DNA from: an uncultured Corynebacterium sp.
GTDB lineage: Bacteria > Actinomycetota > Actinomycetes > Mycobacteriales > Mycobacteriaceae
NCBI GenBank assembly: GCA_943914465.1
Contig: CALUCD010000010.1
Span: forward strand, 1 to 64,000
DNA: 64,000 bases
Direction: 5' to 3'
A model generated the notes under the pieces. It saw only the letters and a list, made by a program, of their open reading frames with translations. It was not told the DNA's origin and did no database searches. A program made the position numbers and the translations under genes. Shown piece by piece: positions 5,528 through 14,500 of this stretch. Within the stretch, counting starts at the first letter, position 1. Each line of letters starts with the position of its first letter.

Positions 5528-6736
5528 ATGTTCGAAGTCCTCAGCGTCTTTTTCCGCCTTGGTCTGACCTCGTTCGGCGGCCCTGTGGCCCACCTTGGCT
5601 ACTTCCATGAGGAGTTCGTTCAGCGCCGAGGGTGGATGAGTGAGCAGGAATACGCTGACCTCGTCGCGTTGTGCCAGTTCATGCCTGGTCCCGCGTCAAG
5701 CCAGGTCGGTATGGCCATCGGGCTCAGGCGCGCCGGGTACCCCGGACTGGTGGCGGCGTGGGTGGGATTTACGCTGCCATCGGTGGTTGTCATAGTGGCG
5801 TTCGCACTGGGGGTTGCAAAGGCTGGTGATCTCTCTAACGCTGGTTGGCTCCTCGGGCTGAAGGCAGCAGCGGTTGCGGTCGTCGCCCAAGCAGTGCTCG
5901 GCATGACGAAAAGCATTGTCACCGACAAGCTTCGCGTCGCTGTAGCGCTGGGTGCGTTCATCGCGGTACTTCTGGTGCCTCATCCGCTGGTGCAGGTTGC
6001 GGTGATTGCTGCGGGGATGCTCGCGGGAATCCTCGCGCTACCGTGGGCTCAGCCGCGTGGCGACGCCCCACCTTCCCCATCTGCTCACCCACCCGCTCAG
6101 CAGACAACTATGTCGACAACACCGCCCGGTTCGAGGGTGACCGGGATCGTGGCACTGGCGATCTTCGGCTTACTATTGCTCGCACTTCCTGTGGTGGCTG
6201 GGGTGGCGCACGCGCCCGGCGCAACGATCTTCGAGAGCTTCTACCGAGCGGGCGCACTTGTCTTCGGTGGGGGACACGTGGTTCTGCCTCTGCTTGAACA
6301 AGCAACGGTGCCGACTGGTTTGGTCGATCACGATACGTTTCTTGCCGGCTATGGCGCTGCCCAGGCGGTGCCGGGGCCACTGTTTACCTTCGCGTCGTAC
6401 CTCGGCGCATCTGCGGCGGGCATCCCCTGGCTTTGGGGAGCAACCGTTGCCACTGTCGCGATCTTTTTGCCTGCTGCGCTGCTTGTCATCGGCATCATGC
6501 CGTTCTGGGATCGACTGCGTGCACAGCCCCGCGCTGCAGATGCGTTGGCGGGTGCGAATGCTGCGGTGGTCGGTATCCTTGCCGCCGCGCTTTACAATCC
6601 TGTGTTTCTCGCAGGGGTGAGCGGGCCGGCGACGATGACGGTAGCGGCAGCAGCGTTTGTCGCGCTGCACTCGTGGAAGCTGCCTGCCTGGGCGGTGGTC
6701 ATCGCCGCTGCATTCACCGGTTGGGCGGTGCTGTGA
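5528..6736 (+). CDS. chrA: Chromate-type transporter, two-domain ChrA
   Basis: A 402-residue membrane protein of the CHR family made of two homologous halves (about residues 5-170 and 205-400), the long-chain form that exports chromate in characterised members. Half one has LGLTSFGGPVAHLGYFHEEF and LCQFMPGPASSQVGMAIGLR; half two has GALVFGGGHVVLPLLEQA and GAAQAVPGPLFTFASYLGA. The repeated FGG and PGP motifs are diagnostic. A His/Pro/Ser-rich cytoplasmic linker joins the halves. No ChrB regulator is nearby. The last codon overlaps a GNAT gene (ATGA), so the pair is co-translated. Chromate itself is inferred; other CHR proteins may carry different anions. Confidence 0.9.
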   Translation: MFEVLSVFFRLGLTSFGGPVAHLGYFHEEFVQRRGWMSEQEYADLVALCQFMPGPASSQVGMAIGLRRAGYPGLVAAWVGFTLPSVVVIVAFALGVAKAGDLSNAGWLLGLKAAAVAVVAQAVLGMTKSIVTDKLRVAVALGAFIAVLLVPHPLVQVAVIAAGMLAGILALPWAQPRGDAPPSPSAHPPAQQTTMSTTPPGSRVTGIVALAIFGLLLLALPVVAGVAHAPGATIFESFYRAGALVFGGGHVVLPLLEQATVPTGLVDHDTFLAGYGAAQAVPGPLFTFASYLGASAAGIPWLWGATVATVAIFLPAALLVIGIMPFWDRLRAQPRAADALAGANAAVVGILAAALYNPVFLAGVSGPATMTVAAAAFVALHSWKLPAWAVVIAAAFTGWAVL

Positions 6737-7197
6737 TGAAACTGGAACGTGCAACGCTTGCAAGGGCAGCAGCTGTGGCACGACTGCTGCACGATTTCAA
6801 CAGCGAGTTTGAAACACCAGTGCCGTCGGTTGCCGATCTTGAGCAACGATTCGCGCGACTGCTTCGGCAAGACGATGTAGTGGTTGTCCTCGCACTCGAT
6901 CCAGACCCAGTCGGGTTCGCGCTGTTGACCCTGCGTCCAACCCCATACTCAGACGGCCCGCTTGCTCAGCTGGAAGAACTGTACGTGGTGCCAGATTTGC
7001 GGGGGAGCGGAATTGGCAGCCAGATGATGGAATACGCGATCGGGCTCGTGCGGGAGCGCGGGTGTGAGGAAATGCATATCAACGTCGATGAGCCAGACAG
7101 CGGTGCGCGACGCTTTTATGAGCGCCACGGCTTTTCCAACTATGAGCTCGGCCAGGATTATCGGATGCTGTGCTACGTGCGCGAGTTCGGGGACTGA
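6736..7197 (+). CDS. GNAT-family N-acetyltransferase
   Basis: A 153-residue GNAT acetyltransferase. The acetyl-CoA loop is VVPDLRGSGIGSQMMEYAIG (R/Q-x-x-G-x-G pattern), followed by the C-terminal signature SGARRFYERHGFSN. Its ATG shares bases with the chrA stop (ATGA, 6734-6738), giving translational coupling. Small GNATs with this tail often acetylate small molecules or antibiotics, and the substrate here is unknown. A long in-frame extension upstream overlaps chrA and is not used. It ends 35 bases from a convergent NTF2-like gene. Confidence 0.88.
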   Translation: MKLERATLARAAAVARLLHDFNSEFETPVPSVADLEQRFARLLRQDDVVVVLALDPDPVGFALLTLRPTPYSDGPLAQLEELYVVPDLRGSGIGSQMMEYAIGLVRERGCEEMHINVDEPDSGARRFYERHGFSNYELGQDYRMLCYVREFGD

Positions 7198-7232
7198 GCG
7201 GACGTTCAACCGCGGTCAAACTAAAGCCTGGT

Positions 7233-7616
7233 TCAGTGTGTTGCGGTAGTTTGCTGGTAGACAGCGAGACGCAGCTGTTCACCGTCGATTCGGTACGTGC
7301 TCGCCATGAGCGCACTCAACGGTGGATCGCCATCGCGGGTAGCAACAGCGCGATACACCAGAACTGCAGCGCGATCGCCTAATGGCACCATCCGCGCATC
7401 GTTGATCTCGTAGCGATCCCATCCACGAGCGGCGCTGAGTGAGTTCACCACCTCTTCTCGGTCCATGATGATCCCGTTCACGAGGATCATCACGCCATCT
7501 GCGGCCATCAATTCGCCGTAGAAGTCACTGCCGTTGCCGCTACATAATGCGACCCAGCCCTGGTGTTCAAGGGCGAGCAGGTCCTCGATCGCTATACCTG
7601 GCATAGCGCTTGTCAT
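7233..7616 (-). CDS. NTF2-like (DUF4440-type) protein
   Basis: A 127-residue protein with a SnoaL/NTF2-like fold: a helical start (IAIEDLLALEHQGWVALCSG), then DFYGELMAADGVMILVNGII, and a C-terminal sheet ending STYRIDGEQLRLAVYQQT. Such domains act as small enzymes or ligand-binding modules; no catalytic set can be assigned. The ATG at 7616 overlaps the stop of the upstream 5'-nucleotidase gene (ATGA), so it is the second gene of that operon and probably cytoplasmic, as no signal peptide is present. A longer start 9 codons upstream would overlap the nucleotidase further and is unlikely. Confidence 0.8.
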   Translation of the reverse strand: MTSAMPGIAIEDLLALEHQGWVALCSGNGSDFYGELMAADGVMILVNGIIMDREEVVNSLSAARGWDRYEINDARMVPLGDRAAVLVYRAVATRDGDPPLSALMASTYRIDGEQLRLAVYQQTTATH

Positions 7617-9523
7617 TGCTTTGCGCTTCGTCCTGCGACCCACTCAACGATGGCGGATGGAAGCGCCGCGAGCAGGCCAATGAGCCCGCCCAGCTTGGCG
7701 ATGATGCGCTCGCGGTCATTGTCGGCGTCGAGGATCTCCACATCGACCGCGGCGTCTGTCCCGGCGTCGGTAGTGATACGCAGCTGTTGTGTTCCGCTGT
7801 TGCCCGCGGGTACCGCCAGCTCAATGGTTGCTGTACCCAGTTCGTTGGCGCTCGCATCTCCAACGCTCGGACGCGCCGGTGCGATCGACGCTGTCGCGCT
7901 AGCGCTGCCGAGCGCGGCGGTCACGGTAGAGGCAGTTTCACCCTGTGCGTAGAGCAGCGAACTGAGCTCGATGGTGGCGGTGGTACCCGCCCGAAGCGGC
8001 TGCGAAATGTGGATGCCGACGTTGGACTGGCTGGTGCGCGGGAGAGGGTTGTCGTGGGCTCCCAGGTACTCCACCAACGCATTGAGATCGATGTAGCCCA
8101 GGTTCGTCTGCTCGCTGCCACGGGTGAAGGCTGAGAAGCTGTCGCCGCCGCTTAACAAGAATGTGGAACCGGCGACGATGTAGGTTGCAGCCGGGTCGAT
8201 GGGTGCGCCATCAACAAAGACGGATTGGATTTTCGAACCCACCGGGGCGGTCGGATCGTAGGTGTAGGTGACGTTATCAGACACACCGAGCGGGAAGAAC
8301 GGCCGGTCTGGGTCATTGCGCCATTGCTGTTCTAAGGCGGCGGTGAAATCGGCACCGCTGAGCTCAACGTAGGTGTTCTCACCACCGAACGGCTGCACAG
8401 CGAAGGCTTCGGCGTACGTAACGTCGCCCGCTTCGAGCTCGGCGCGTACGCCACCGGCATTCATCACACCGATGTCGGCTTTCACGCTGGAGTTTTGGGT
8501 CACCCCCCATTTTGTTGCTTCGGCAATGAAGTTGTTGAGCTGCGACTCCTGATCACCAGCCCGGTAAAAGTCTGCACCCGCACGCCCAATCACGCGGTTG
8601 CCTTCCTCACTCGCGGCCTCAACGGCTGCGTTGACGATCGCGTCGACCTCAGGCTGAGGCGTGTCGCACGCGCGGATTGCGTCGGCGTCGAGCAGTTCGA
8701 GCTTGTCAAAGGTCAGCTCACCCGTGGCACGGTTAAAGCTCAAATCCACGTTGGCTAAGTTCTTGCCGTATTCACCCGCCTGGATGAGCACCGGCTCGCT
8801 ATCAGAGTCACGAATAACCTGGTGAGAGTGGCCGATGAAGGCAATGTCTACATCCTTGGTGAACTCGGAGGCTCGAAGGCCACCCTCGTGAACGAGTGCA
8901 ACAACGATATCGGCTTCTCGGGAGCGCTTTAACTCACCGGCCAGGCGATTGGTCGTCTCAACTGGGTTGGCCCACGTAATACCGGAGATACTCGAGGGGT
9001 TGACCAAGTTCGGCATATCAGCCGTCACTGTGCCGATGAACCCCACTTTCACCCCGTCGAGTTCCTTGACCACATAGTCTTTGGTTCCTGCCACTGTCTC
9101 TGCACTGGCCGCCAGGTACTGCCACTGCGCGGCGGGCACGACCCGCTCAGAAAAATCTGCGGCACCCTGGTCGAACTCGTGGTTGCCTACGGCTGAGACC
9201 TCCAAGCCCATGAGGTTGAGGATGTCGATCGTTGGCGCGTCATCGAGCAGCATCGATTCAAACGGGGAGGCGCCGATGAGATCACCTGACGCGGTGAAGA
9301 CATGGTTTCGCCCCTCAGCGGCCTTGTCCACTGCGCATTTGAGGTGTGCCGCGCCGGGAACTCGCTGCGTGGGGTTCCAGTAGCCGTGAAAGTCCGTGAT
9401 ATTTGAAACGGTCAGCTGGGCGACGTCATCGGCTTGCGCCAACGCGAGTGGCAGGCCCGCAAACGTCAAGCTCGCGGTTGTGGTGGCGCACAGCAGGCGG
9501 GCGGGGAGACGAAAGCGCATCAT
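7613..9523 (-). CDS. Secreted 5'-nucleotidase / UshA-type metallophosphoesterase
   Basis: A 636-residue exported protein. The signal peptide spans about residues 1-29 (ARLLCATTTASLTF...ALA-QA). The metallophosphatase domain carries SNITDFHGYW (residues 40-49), TASGDLIGASPFES, VSAVGNHEFDQG and IAFIGHSHQ, the two-metal ligand set. The 5_nucleotid_C domain follows (about 330-500) with MNAGGVRAELEAG and the substrate clamp region. A C-terminal domain and a hydrophobic stretch (GGLIGLLAALPSAIVEWVAG) before a basic tail suggest wall or membrane retention. It likely hydrolyses extracellular nucleotides to release phosphate and nucleosides. GGAAGG lies 5 bases before the ATG at 9523. Confidence 0.9.
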   Translation of the reverse strand: MMRFRLPARLLCATTTASLTFAGLPLALAQADDVAQLTVSNITDFHGYWNPTQRVPGAAHLKCAVDKAAEGRNHVFTASGDLIGASPFESMLLDDAPTIDILNLMGLEVSAVGNHEFDQGAADFSERVVPAAQWQYLAASAETVAGTKDYVVKELDGVKVGFIGTVTADMPNLVNPSSISGITWANPVETTNRLAGELKRSREADIVVALVHEGGLRASEFTKDVDIAFIGHSHQVIRDSDSEPVLIQAGEYGKNLANVDLSFNRATGELTFDKLELLDADAIRACDTPQPEVDAIVNAAVEAASEEGNRVIGRAGADFYRAGDQESQLNNFIAEATKWGVTQNSSVKADIGVMNAGGVRAELEAGDVTYAEAFAVQPFGGENTYVELSGADFTAALEQQWRNDPDRPFFPLGVSDNVTYTYDPTAPVGSKIQSVFVDGAPIDPAATYIVAGSTFLLSGGDSFSAFTRGSEQTNLGYIDLNALVEYLGAHDNPLPRTSQSNVGIHISQPLRAGTTATIELSSLLYAQGETASTVTAALGSASATASIAPARPSVGDASANELGTATIELAVPAGNSGTQQLRITTDAGTDAAVDVEILDADNDRERIIAKLGGLIGLLAALPSAIVEWVAGRSAKQ

Positions 9524-9683
9524 TTCAACCTTCCAGGTGGGGCAGTAATCCGGGCGTGGGGACGGGCAGCAGTCACGCTTACGGCGAAGACTAAGCAGCT
9601 GCAGTAACCACAAGGTGTCTGGAAGGTGGCGTTCAGATACCGGGCAGGCGAACGTTGCGTGTCCTCACCTCACTAGCCGCACC

Positions 9684-11693
9684 TCACCAGCCGCTGAGAT
9701 ATTCACCTACAACTGCTCCGCCGAGCTCGCTGAGATCCGGGGCAACGACGTTGGCGCCGGAGCGGTTTGCAAGCGCGTTGATCAACGCAACGAGTCCCGG
9801 GTCGTCTCCAAGCCGAAAAAATGTGGTGCGCGCACCGCGCTTCGTCACCGAATCCAGCGCATCGACGGTGCGTGCCAGCGTTAACCGGTCTGTGGGCCAG
9901 TTGAAGTACGCCTCACCCCAGTCAGTGAGCATGGAAGTGGGCTCGCCGTCGGTGACAATGAGCAGCGTGGGATCAAGCCCGGGGTGGCGGGTGAAGAATC
10001 GCTCGGCCAGCAGCAGTGCGTGCTGTAAGTTCGTGCCCTTCTCCTGAATTGGAGCCAGCGCGGTGAGCTCTTCGATTGACAGCGTCTGCGCGTAGAGGCC
10101 GAAGCCAATGAGGGTGAGCTCGTCGCCGCGGAAGCGCGTGCTGATCAGGTGGTGAAGTGCCAGCGCGGTTTGTTTCATTGGTGTCCAACGGCCCTCCATC
10201 GCCATGGAGAACGAGGTATCTACCAGCAACGCAACCGCGTTTCGTGTGCGGGCTTCAGTTTCAACCACCTCGATGTCACCGACTTCGATGCGCAGCCCGT
10301 TCGCGAGCCTGGCACCACTGGCTGTGTGATCACCGCCCACGCCATCGACCGCCGCAGCGGCGGTTCGTTGAATGGCATTAGTGATCGTTCGGGTAGTGTC
10401 CCACGGTTGCGTATCGCCGAACTGCCAGGGACGGGTGCCGCCGGTTGCCTCACCCGTCATGCCCGCCAAACGCGCATCGCGTTGGCCTTCGCGGCTGGTG
10501 AGCTGCTCGGCTGCGTCGTCAAGCAGTGCTTTGCCGAGGATACGCATCGCACGAGGCGAAAGCTGCAGAGTGCCGGATTCACCGGTTTGCAACAGACCGG
10601 AATCACGCAGCGCGCGTTCGAGGTCTTTCAACATTTGGGCGTTGGTTGCGGCGTCCTCGCCGAGTAGGTCGGCGACATCATCAATGTCGATGTCCTGGGG
10701 GCGGGCGCCGGAGAGCACATCGGCCAGCTGGTCCATGCGCCCGAGGTCCTGCATGGCGCGGCTGGCCTCCCCAAGTCCGAGGCCGTCACCGCCGCTGAAC
10801 TCCTCGCTGCCAGTCCAGTCGAGGTCCGGGCGGATACCGCGCAGGTTGGCGTCGAGTTCCCCGATGAGATTCATCAACTCCTCAGACCCAAACGCCTGCG
10901 CAGCCAACTCCATCAATTCGCGGCGCTGCTCGTCGGTCATCGAGTTCAGCAGACGCTGCGCCGCTGCTGATCGCTCGGCGAGCAGCTCCACTAGCTCATC
11001 AATCGTTTGCGGGTTTTCCGGAAACTGGTCGCCGTGCTTGGCCATGAACTCGTCGAAGTCAGCTTGCGTATCCATGCCAGCCCGGTGCTTGCCTAGCAGC
11101 ACGTTGAGGTCGCGCAGCATCTCTGCCACGGCAGCGCGGTCCTCATCAGTCGCGTTTTCCAGCCCAGCTTTCATGCCCTGGAACCGCTGCTCCAACATTT
11201 CACGGCCGAGCAGGTCTTTGATCTGGTCGAACTTTTCGCGCGCCTCGTGTGATGCCCAATCGTATGACGCGAGCTCGCTCACCGCAGCCGCCGGCGAATC
11301 CGGGAGGTTTTCTAAGGTCATCTCGCGTATTGAACGATCCAGCTCGTCCATCTCTACATCGCGCGCCAATTGGCCTCGTTCTGCCAGCACGGCTTGGTCA
11401 AGGAGTTGCTTGACGTCGGTGAGCGTCTGGCCGAGGTTGTGACGCTCGAGCATCGCTTGTCGACGCTGCGCCAACCTCCTCATCAAATCGTCATAACCCG
11501 CGACACCCTCTCCACCCCGGCGCAGGTACTCTCGCATTGCCTGCTGCGCCGAATAGCCCGCCATAACGTCATCTGCGATCGCTCGAACCGCCTTCGCCAC
11601 ATCTGGCGGCGGTGCGAGCGGGTCCGGCCCCGGGGTGTAGGCGCGGTAGCGCGACTGCCACCGGCGCGGGCGTGACGTGTGGCTGCTAGCCAT
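9684..11693 (-). CDS. VWA-domain protein, partner of MoxR/BchI-type AAA+ ATPase
   Basis: A 669-residue cytoplasmic protein with a C-terminal von Willebrand A domain. The metal-ion-dependent adhesion site DTSFS begins at about residue 492 (VALLVDTSFSMAMEG), with TDGEPTSM further on. The N-terminal two thirds are helical and charged and contain PGPDPLAPPPDVAKAVRAIA and an EAMARDLG-like region. It matches the VWA partner of mycobacterial Rv0958/Rv0959-type pairs. Its ATG overlaps the stop of the AAA+ gene by 8 bases (ATGGCTAG), so the two are co-translated. Such pairs remodel or insert cofactors into client proteins; the client is unknown here. Confidence 0.88.
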   Translation of the reverse strand: MASSHTSRPRRWQSRYRAYTPGPDPLAPPPDVAKAVRAIADDVMAGYSAQQAMREYLRRGGEGVAGYDDLMRRLAQRRQAMLERHNLGQTLTDVKQLLDQAVLAERGQLARDVEMDELDRSIREMTLENLPDSPAAAVSELASYDWASHEAREKFDQIKDLLGREMLEQRFQGMKAGLENATDEDRAAVAEMLRDLNVLLGKHRAGMDTQADFDEFMAKHGDQFPENPQTIDELVELLAERSAAAQRLLNSMTDEQRRELMELAAQAFGSEELMNLIGELDANLRGIRPDLDWTGSEEFSGGDGLGLGEASRAMQDLGRMDQLADVLSGARPQDIDIDDVADLLGEDAATNAQMLKDLERALRDSGLLQTGESGTLQLSPRAMRILGKALLDDAAEQLTSREGQRDARLAGMTGEATGGTRPWQFGDTQPWDTTRTITNAIQRTAAAAVDGVGGDHTASGARLANGLRIEVGDIEVVETEARTRNAVALLVDTSFSMAMEGRWTPMKQTALALHHLISTRFRGDELTLIGFGLYAQTLSIEELTALAPIQEKGTNLQHALLLAERFFTRHPGLDPTLLIVTDGEPTSMLTDWGEAYFNWPTDRLTLARTVDALDSVTKRGARTTFFRLGDDPGLVALINALANRSGANVVAPDLSELGGAVVGEYLSGW

Positions 11694-13074
11694 AGATTGT
11701 TTCGCCCTCTCCAGAATCCTTCGAGATCTTGCGGGTGAGATAGAGCGCTTCAACGCCGAGCTCAATTGCCGCCGCCTTCTCACCGTCAGTGCGTGCATCG
11801 AAAGCAGCCGCAAGGTCGTCATAGAGACCTGCGGGCTCAAGCTGCGGCAAATCCCTGAGAAACTCCGCTGCCGTGACCTTTCCGCCGGTAGTGATGTACG
11901 TTGAGCCGTCCAGTGCCTGTATTAACGGCGCGAAGTCAAGACCCCGGATGCGTGGGCGCACCGTCTCAGCGATTGCGTTGCGCAGCACGTATTCGAGGAT
12001 TTCCCACTCGCGGCCTTCTTCACCATGTTCAAACTCCACCTTGCCGCCAAGCACATCTATCGCTGCCTCAAGATCCACCAGGCGGGCCACTGGATTATCC
12101 TCACCGCGCACCGCCGCGCGATGTGTTGCTGCCGCAGCAACCGTCTCAGCACCAGCAATAGCAAACCGCGCCGACACGCCAGCACGCTGGTTGACGGCCT
12201 CCGACTCGCGCAACGCACGGGTGAAGCGCGCAAGGACCTCGAGAATCGCATCCGGCACGTCGGCACCGAGATCGGCCTCTTGGCGGATCACAGCGATCTC
12301 ATCAGCCAGCTCCAGCGGGTAGTGGGTGCGCACCTCCGCACCAAAGCGGTCTTTGAGCGGGGTGATGATTCGCCCGCGGTTGGTGTAATCCTCCGGGTTT
12401 GCACTGGCCACCACCAACACGTCAAGCGGCAGGCGCAGCATGTACCCGCGGATTTGAATATCGGCTTCTTCCATCACGTTGAGCATCGCGACCTGGATAC
12501 GCTCCGCGAGATCGGGCAGCTCATTAATCGCGACGATACCGCGATTTGAGCGGGGGATAAGCCCGTAATGGATTGTTTCCGGATCACCGAGACGCCGACC
12601 TTCGGCCACCCGCATCGGGTCCACGTCACCGATCAAGTCTGCCACCGACGTATCCGGGGTGGCGAGCTTCTCCGAATAGCGCTCCGCCCGGTTGAGCCAG
12701 GCAATCGGCAGCTCGTCTCCCTCCTGTTCCACGCGGCGCTGCGAGGCGGCGGTAATCGGATGCAGCGGATGCTCGCGCAGTTCGGAGTCGGCGATGACGG
12801 GGGTCCATTCGTCTAAAAGCAGCGGCAGCGTGCGCAGCAAGCGAGTTTTGCCCTGGCCGCGCTCACCCAACAGCACAATGTCGTGGCCTGCGATGATGGC
12901 CCGCTCAACCTGCGGAATGACGGTATGCTCAAGGCCATGCAAACCCGGCCACGGGTCCTCGCCCGCGCGTAGCTTTGCAAGCAGGTTGTCGCGCAACTCC
13001 TCTCTCACAGGGCGGTATATGAGGCCTGCGGTGCGAAGCTCGCCGAGGGTGGATATGTTTGGCGCATGCGTCAT
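11686..13074 (-). CDS. MoxR/BchI-type AAA+ ATPase
   Basis: A 462-residue AAA+ ATPase resembling magnesium-chelatase subunit I and mycobacterial Rv0958. Walker A is LLGERGQGKTR (about residues 69-78), Walker B and following are RGIVAINELPDLAERIQ, sensor 1 is VVASANPEDYTNRGRI, and a lid domain follows. The Walker B acid is in NELPDL. It forms the motor half of the AAA+/VWA chaperone pair with the next gene. The ATG at 13074 is 7 bases after a TACCCT -10, a leaderless start; an upstream in-frame start would add 19 non-conserved residues. There is no chlorophyll or cobalamin pathway nearby, so it is not a true chelatase. Confidence 0.88.
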   Translation of the reverse strand: MTHAPNISTLGELRTAGLIYRPVREELRDNLLAKLRAGEDPWPGLHGLEHTVIPQVERAIIAGHDIVLLGERGQGKTRLLRTLPLLLDEWTPVIADSELREHPLHPITAASQRRVEQEGDELPIAWLNRAERYSEKLATPDTSVADLIGDVDPMRVAEGRRLGDPETIHYGLIPRSNRGIVAINELPDLAERIQVAMLNVMEEADIQIRGYMLRLPLDVLVVASANPEDYTNRGRIITPLKDRFGAEVRTHYPLELADEIAVIRQEADLGADVPDAILEVLARFTRALRESEAVNQRAGVSARFAIAGAETVAAAATHRAAVRGEDNPVARLVDLEAAIDVLGGKVEFEHGEEGREWEILEYVLRNAIAETVRPRIRGLDFAPLIQALDGSTYITTGGKVTAAEFLRDLPQLEPAGLYDDLAAAFDARTDGEKAAAIELGVEALYLTRKISKDSGEGETIYG

Positions 13075-13081
13075 GCCCGCC

Positions 13082-13087
13082 AGGGTA
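13082..13087 (-). promoter_or_regulatory. -10 box of the AAA+/VWA operon
   Basis: TACCCT on the minus strand, 7 bases before the ATG at 13074. Confidence 0.55.
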
Positions 13088-13172
13088 CGCTCACATCCCA
13101 ACACACATCGGTTGCGCACGTGCACGCGCAACCATGCACAAGCATGGATCGAGGATCAGCGTGGGGGAGCCG

Positions 13173-13178
13173 TAGGAT
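13173..13178 (+). promoter_or_regulatory. -10 box of the histidine-phosphatase operon
   Basis: TAGGAT, 7 bases before the GTG at 13186. The same element and spacing recur at dapE (52398-52403), which supports both GTG starts. Confidence 0.6.
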
Positions 13179-13185
13179 AGCCACT

Positions 13186-13731
13186 GTGCCGACCACCATT
13201 TTGCTCATTCGTCACGGACAGACGCCGACCACGGGCATCGTGCTGCCTGGCCGTGCGCCGGGGCTGCATCTGTCCGAGGCTGGCCACAAGCAGGCCCAGG
13301 CAGTCGCAGACACGGTTGAGCACGTCGATGCCATCTATACATCTCCGCTCGAGCGCACACAAGAAACCGCCGCCCCGCTGGCACACAAGTTCGCACTCGA
13401 GCCTTTGCTTGACGACGCGCTGGTGGAAGCCGATTTCGGATCATGGAGTGGCGAAAAGCTCGCTGACTTGGCGAAGTTGCCCGAGTGGCAAATAGTGCAA
13501 AAATCTCCATCGGAGTTTCGCTTTCCCGGTGGGGAGAGCTTTGCGGAGATGCAAGCACGTATTGTTTCGGGGCTTACCCGTATCGCGGCGACGCACCCGA
13601 ACCAGACGGTCGCCTGCTTCTCCCATGCCGACCCGATTAAGGCTGCACTGACCCACTTCGCAGGCAAGCCGCTTGATGAGTTCCAGCAGGCCAAGGCTGA
13701 GCCAGGAAGTGTGGCCACCCTCGAGCTATGA
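13186..13731 (+). CDS. Histidine phosphatase family protein (MSMEG_4193-like)
   Basis: A 181-residue branch-1 histidine phosphatase. The phospho-accepting His is in TTILLIRHGQTPTT (RHG motif, residues 9-11), the second Arg in IYTSPLERTQETA, the acid in VEADFGSWSGEKL, and the second catalytic His in TVACFSHADPIK. It matches the actinobacterial subfamily (TIGR03848 type) that travels with SCO1664-family proteins, as it does here: its stop overlaps the next ATG (ATGA). I start at the GTG 7 bases after TAGGAT rather than at upstream ATGs, which lack conservation. The substrate is unknown. Confidence 0.88.
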   Translation: MPTTILLIRHGQTPTTGIVLPGRAPGLHLSEAGHKQAQAVADTVEHVDAIYTSPLERTQETAAPLAHKFALEPLLDDALVEADFGSWSGEKLADLAKLPEWQIVQKSPSEFRFPGGESFAEMQARIVSGLTRIAATHPNQTVACFSHADPIKAALTHFAGKPLDEFQQAKAEPGSVATLEL

Positions 13732-14432
13732 GCACCTTTGCGCGCGAATTGGCGTTACTCACCGACGGTGAGGTCGGTGTGGTGGCCCAACTCTACGAAT
13801 CCTCGAACGCAGCCCTGCTGGTCGATCTCACCCTGGGTGACGAGTACTGCTGGGCAGTGTGCAAACCCGAGTGCGGTGAGCAGTACCTCACTGACTTCGA
13901 GCCGGGCCTGTGGCGACGCGAGCGCGCCGCCTTCCTGCTCAGCTCGTGGATGGGGTGGGATCTGGTTCCGGCGACTGTTGTGCGCGAGGTCGAACCCTTC
14001 GGCATCGGATCCCTCCAGTATTTCGTAGAAAACGACGGCTCACACTACTTCCCGCTGTTTGAAACCCGGCCAGATTTGCACGAGCAGTTCATGCGGCTTG
14101 CGGTGTTTGATCTCTTAGTCAACAACACCGACCGGAAGTCAGGCCATGTGCTGCTGGGGCACGACGATCACGTGTGGGGAATTGACCAAGGCTTGTGCTT
14201 CCACCAGGACCCTAAGCTGCGGACTGTCATCTGGGATTTCGCCCACGAGGCTATCCCTCAACCGCTCGTTGATGCAGTGGCACCGCTTAGTGACGAGGTG
14301 CCGGATGATGTGCAGGAGTTACTCTCCGCCGCCGAAGTCGACGCACTGCAAGCCCGGGCGCGACGCATCGTGCGTTTGCCGTGGCTGCCTCAGCCGCGCT
14401 CGCAGTACCAGTTTCCGTGGCCGCTGGTGTGA
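13728..14432 (+). CDS. SCO1664 family protein (TIGR03843 type)
   Basis: A 234-residue protein of a conserved actinobacterial family with a kinase-like fold similar to phosphatidylinositol 3/4-kinase proteins. Key stretches are CWAVCKPECGEQYL (possible nucleotide Lys), RRERAAFLLSSWMGWDLVP, FDLLVNNTDRKSGHVLLG (catalytic-loop-like NNxDRK) and HVWGIDQGLCFHQD (GIDxG metal-loop-like). The NTDRK and GIDQG blocks suggest phosphotransfer, perhaps on proteins, but this has not been shown for the family as far as I know. It is co-translated with the histidine phosphatase; the usual third partner (DUF3090/TIGR03847) is absent from the window. Confidence 0.82.
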   Translation: MSTFARELALLTDGEVGVVAQLYESSNAALLVDLTLGDEYCWAVCKPECGEQYLTDFEPGLWRRERAAFLLSSWMGWDLVPATVVREVEPFGIGSLQYFVENDGSHYFPLFETRPDLHEQFMRLAVFDLLVNNTDRKSGHVLLGHDDHVWGIDQGLCFHQDPKLRTVIWDFAHEAIPQPLVDAVAPLSDEVPDDVQELLSAAEVDALQARARRIVRLPWLPQPRSQYQFPWPLV

Positions 14433-14500
14433 CCTCGCTGGTGCAGTGACAGTGTGACTACGGCGCGGCTGGAGTGTGGGTCGGGTTTCGCGCAGGGGGC

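Noticed and set aside
6433..6735. In-frame upstream extension of the GNAT gene
   Set aside because: It lies inside chrA, has no acetyltransferase similarity, and the ATGA overlap gives a natural start.
10372..11442. 356-codon open frame on the plus strand, very Ser/Arg-rich
   Set aside because: Antisense shadow of the VWA gene; the Ser/Arg bias is the usual mirror of Ala/Glu-rich coding.
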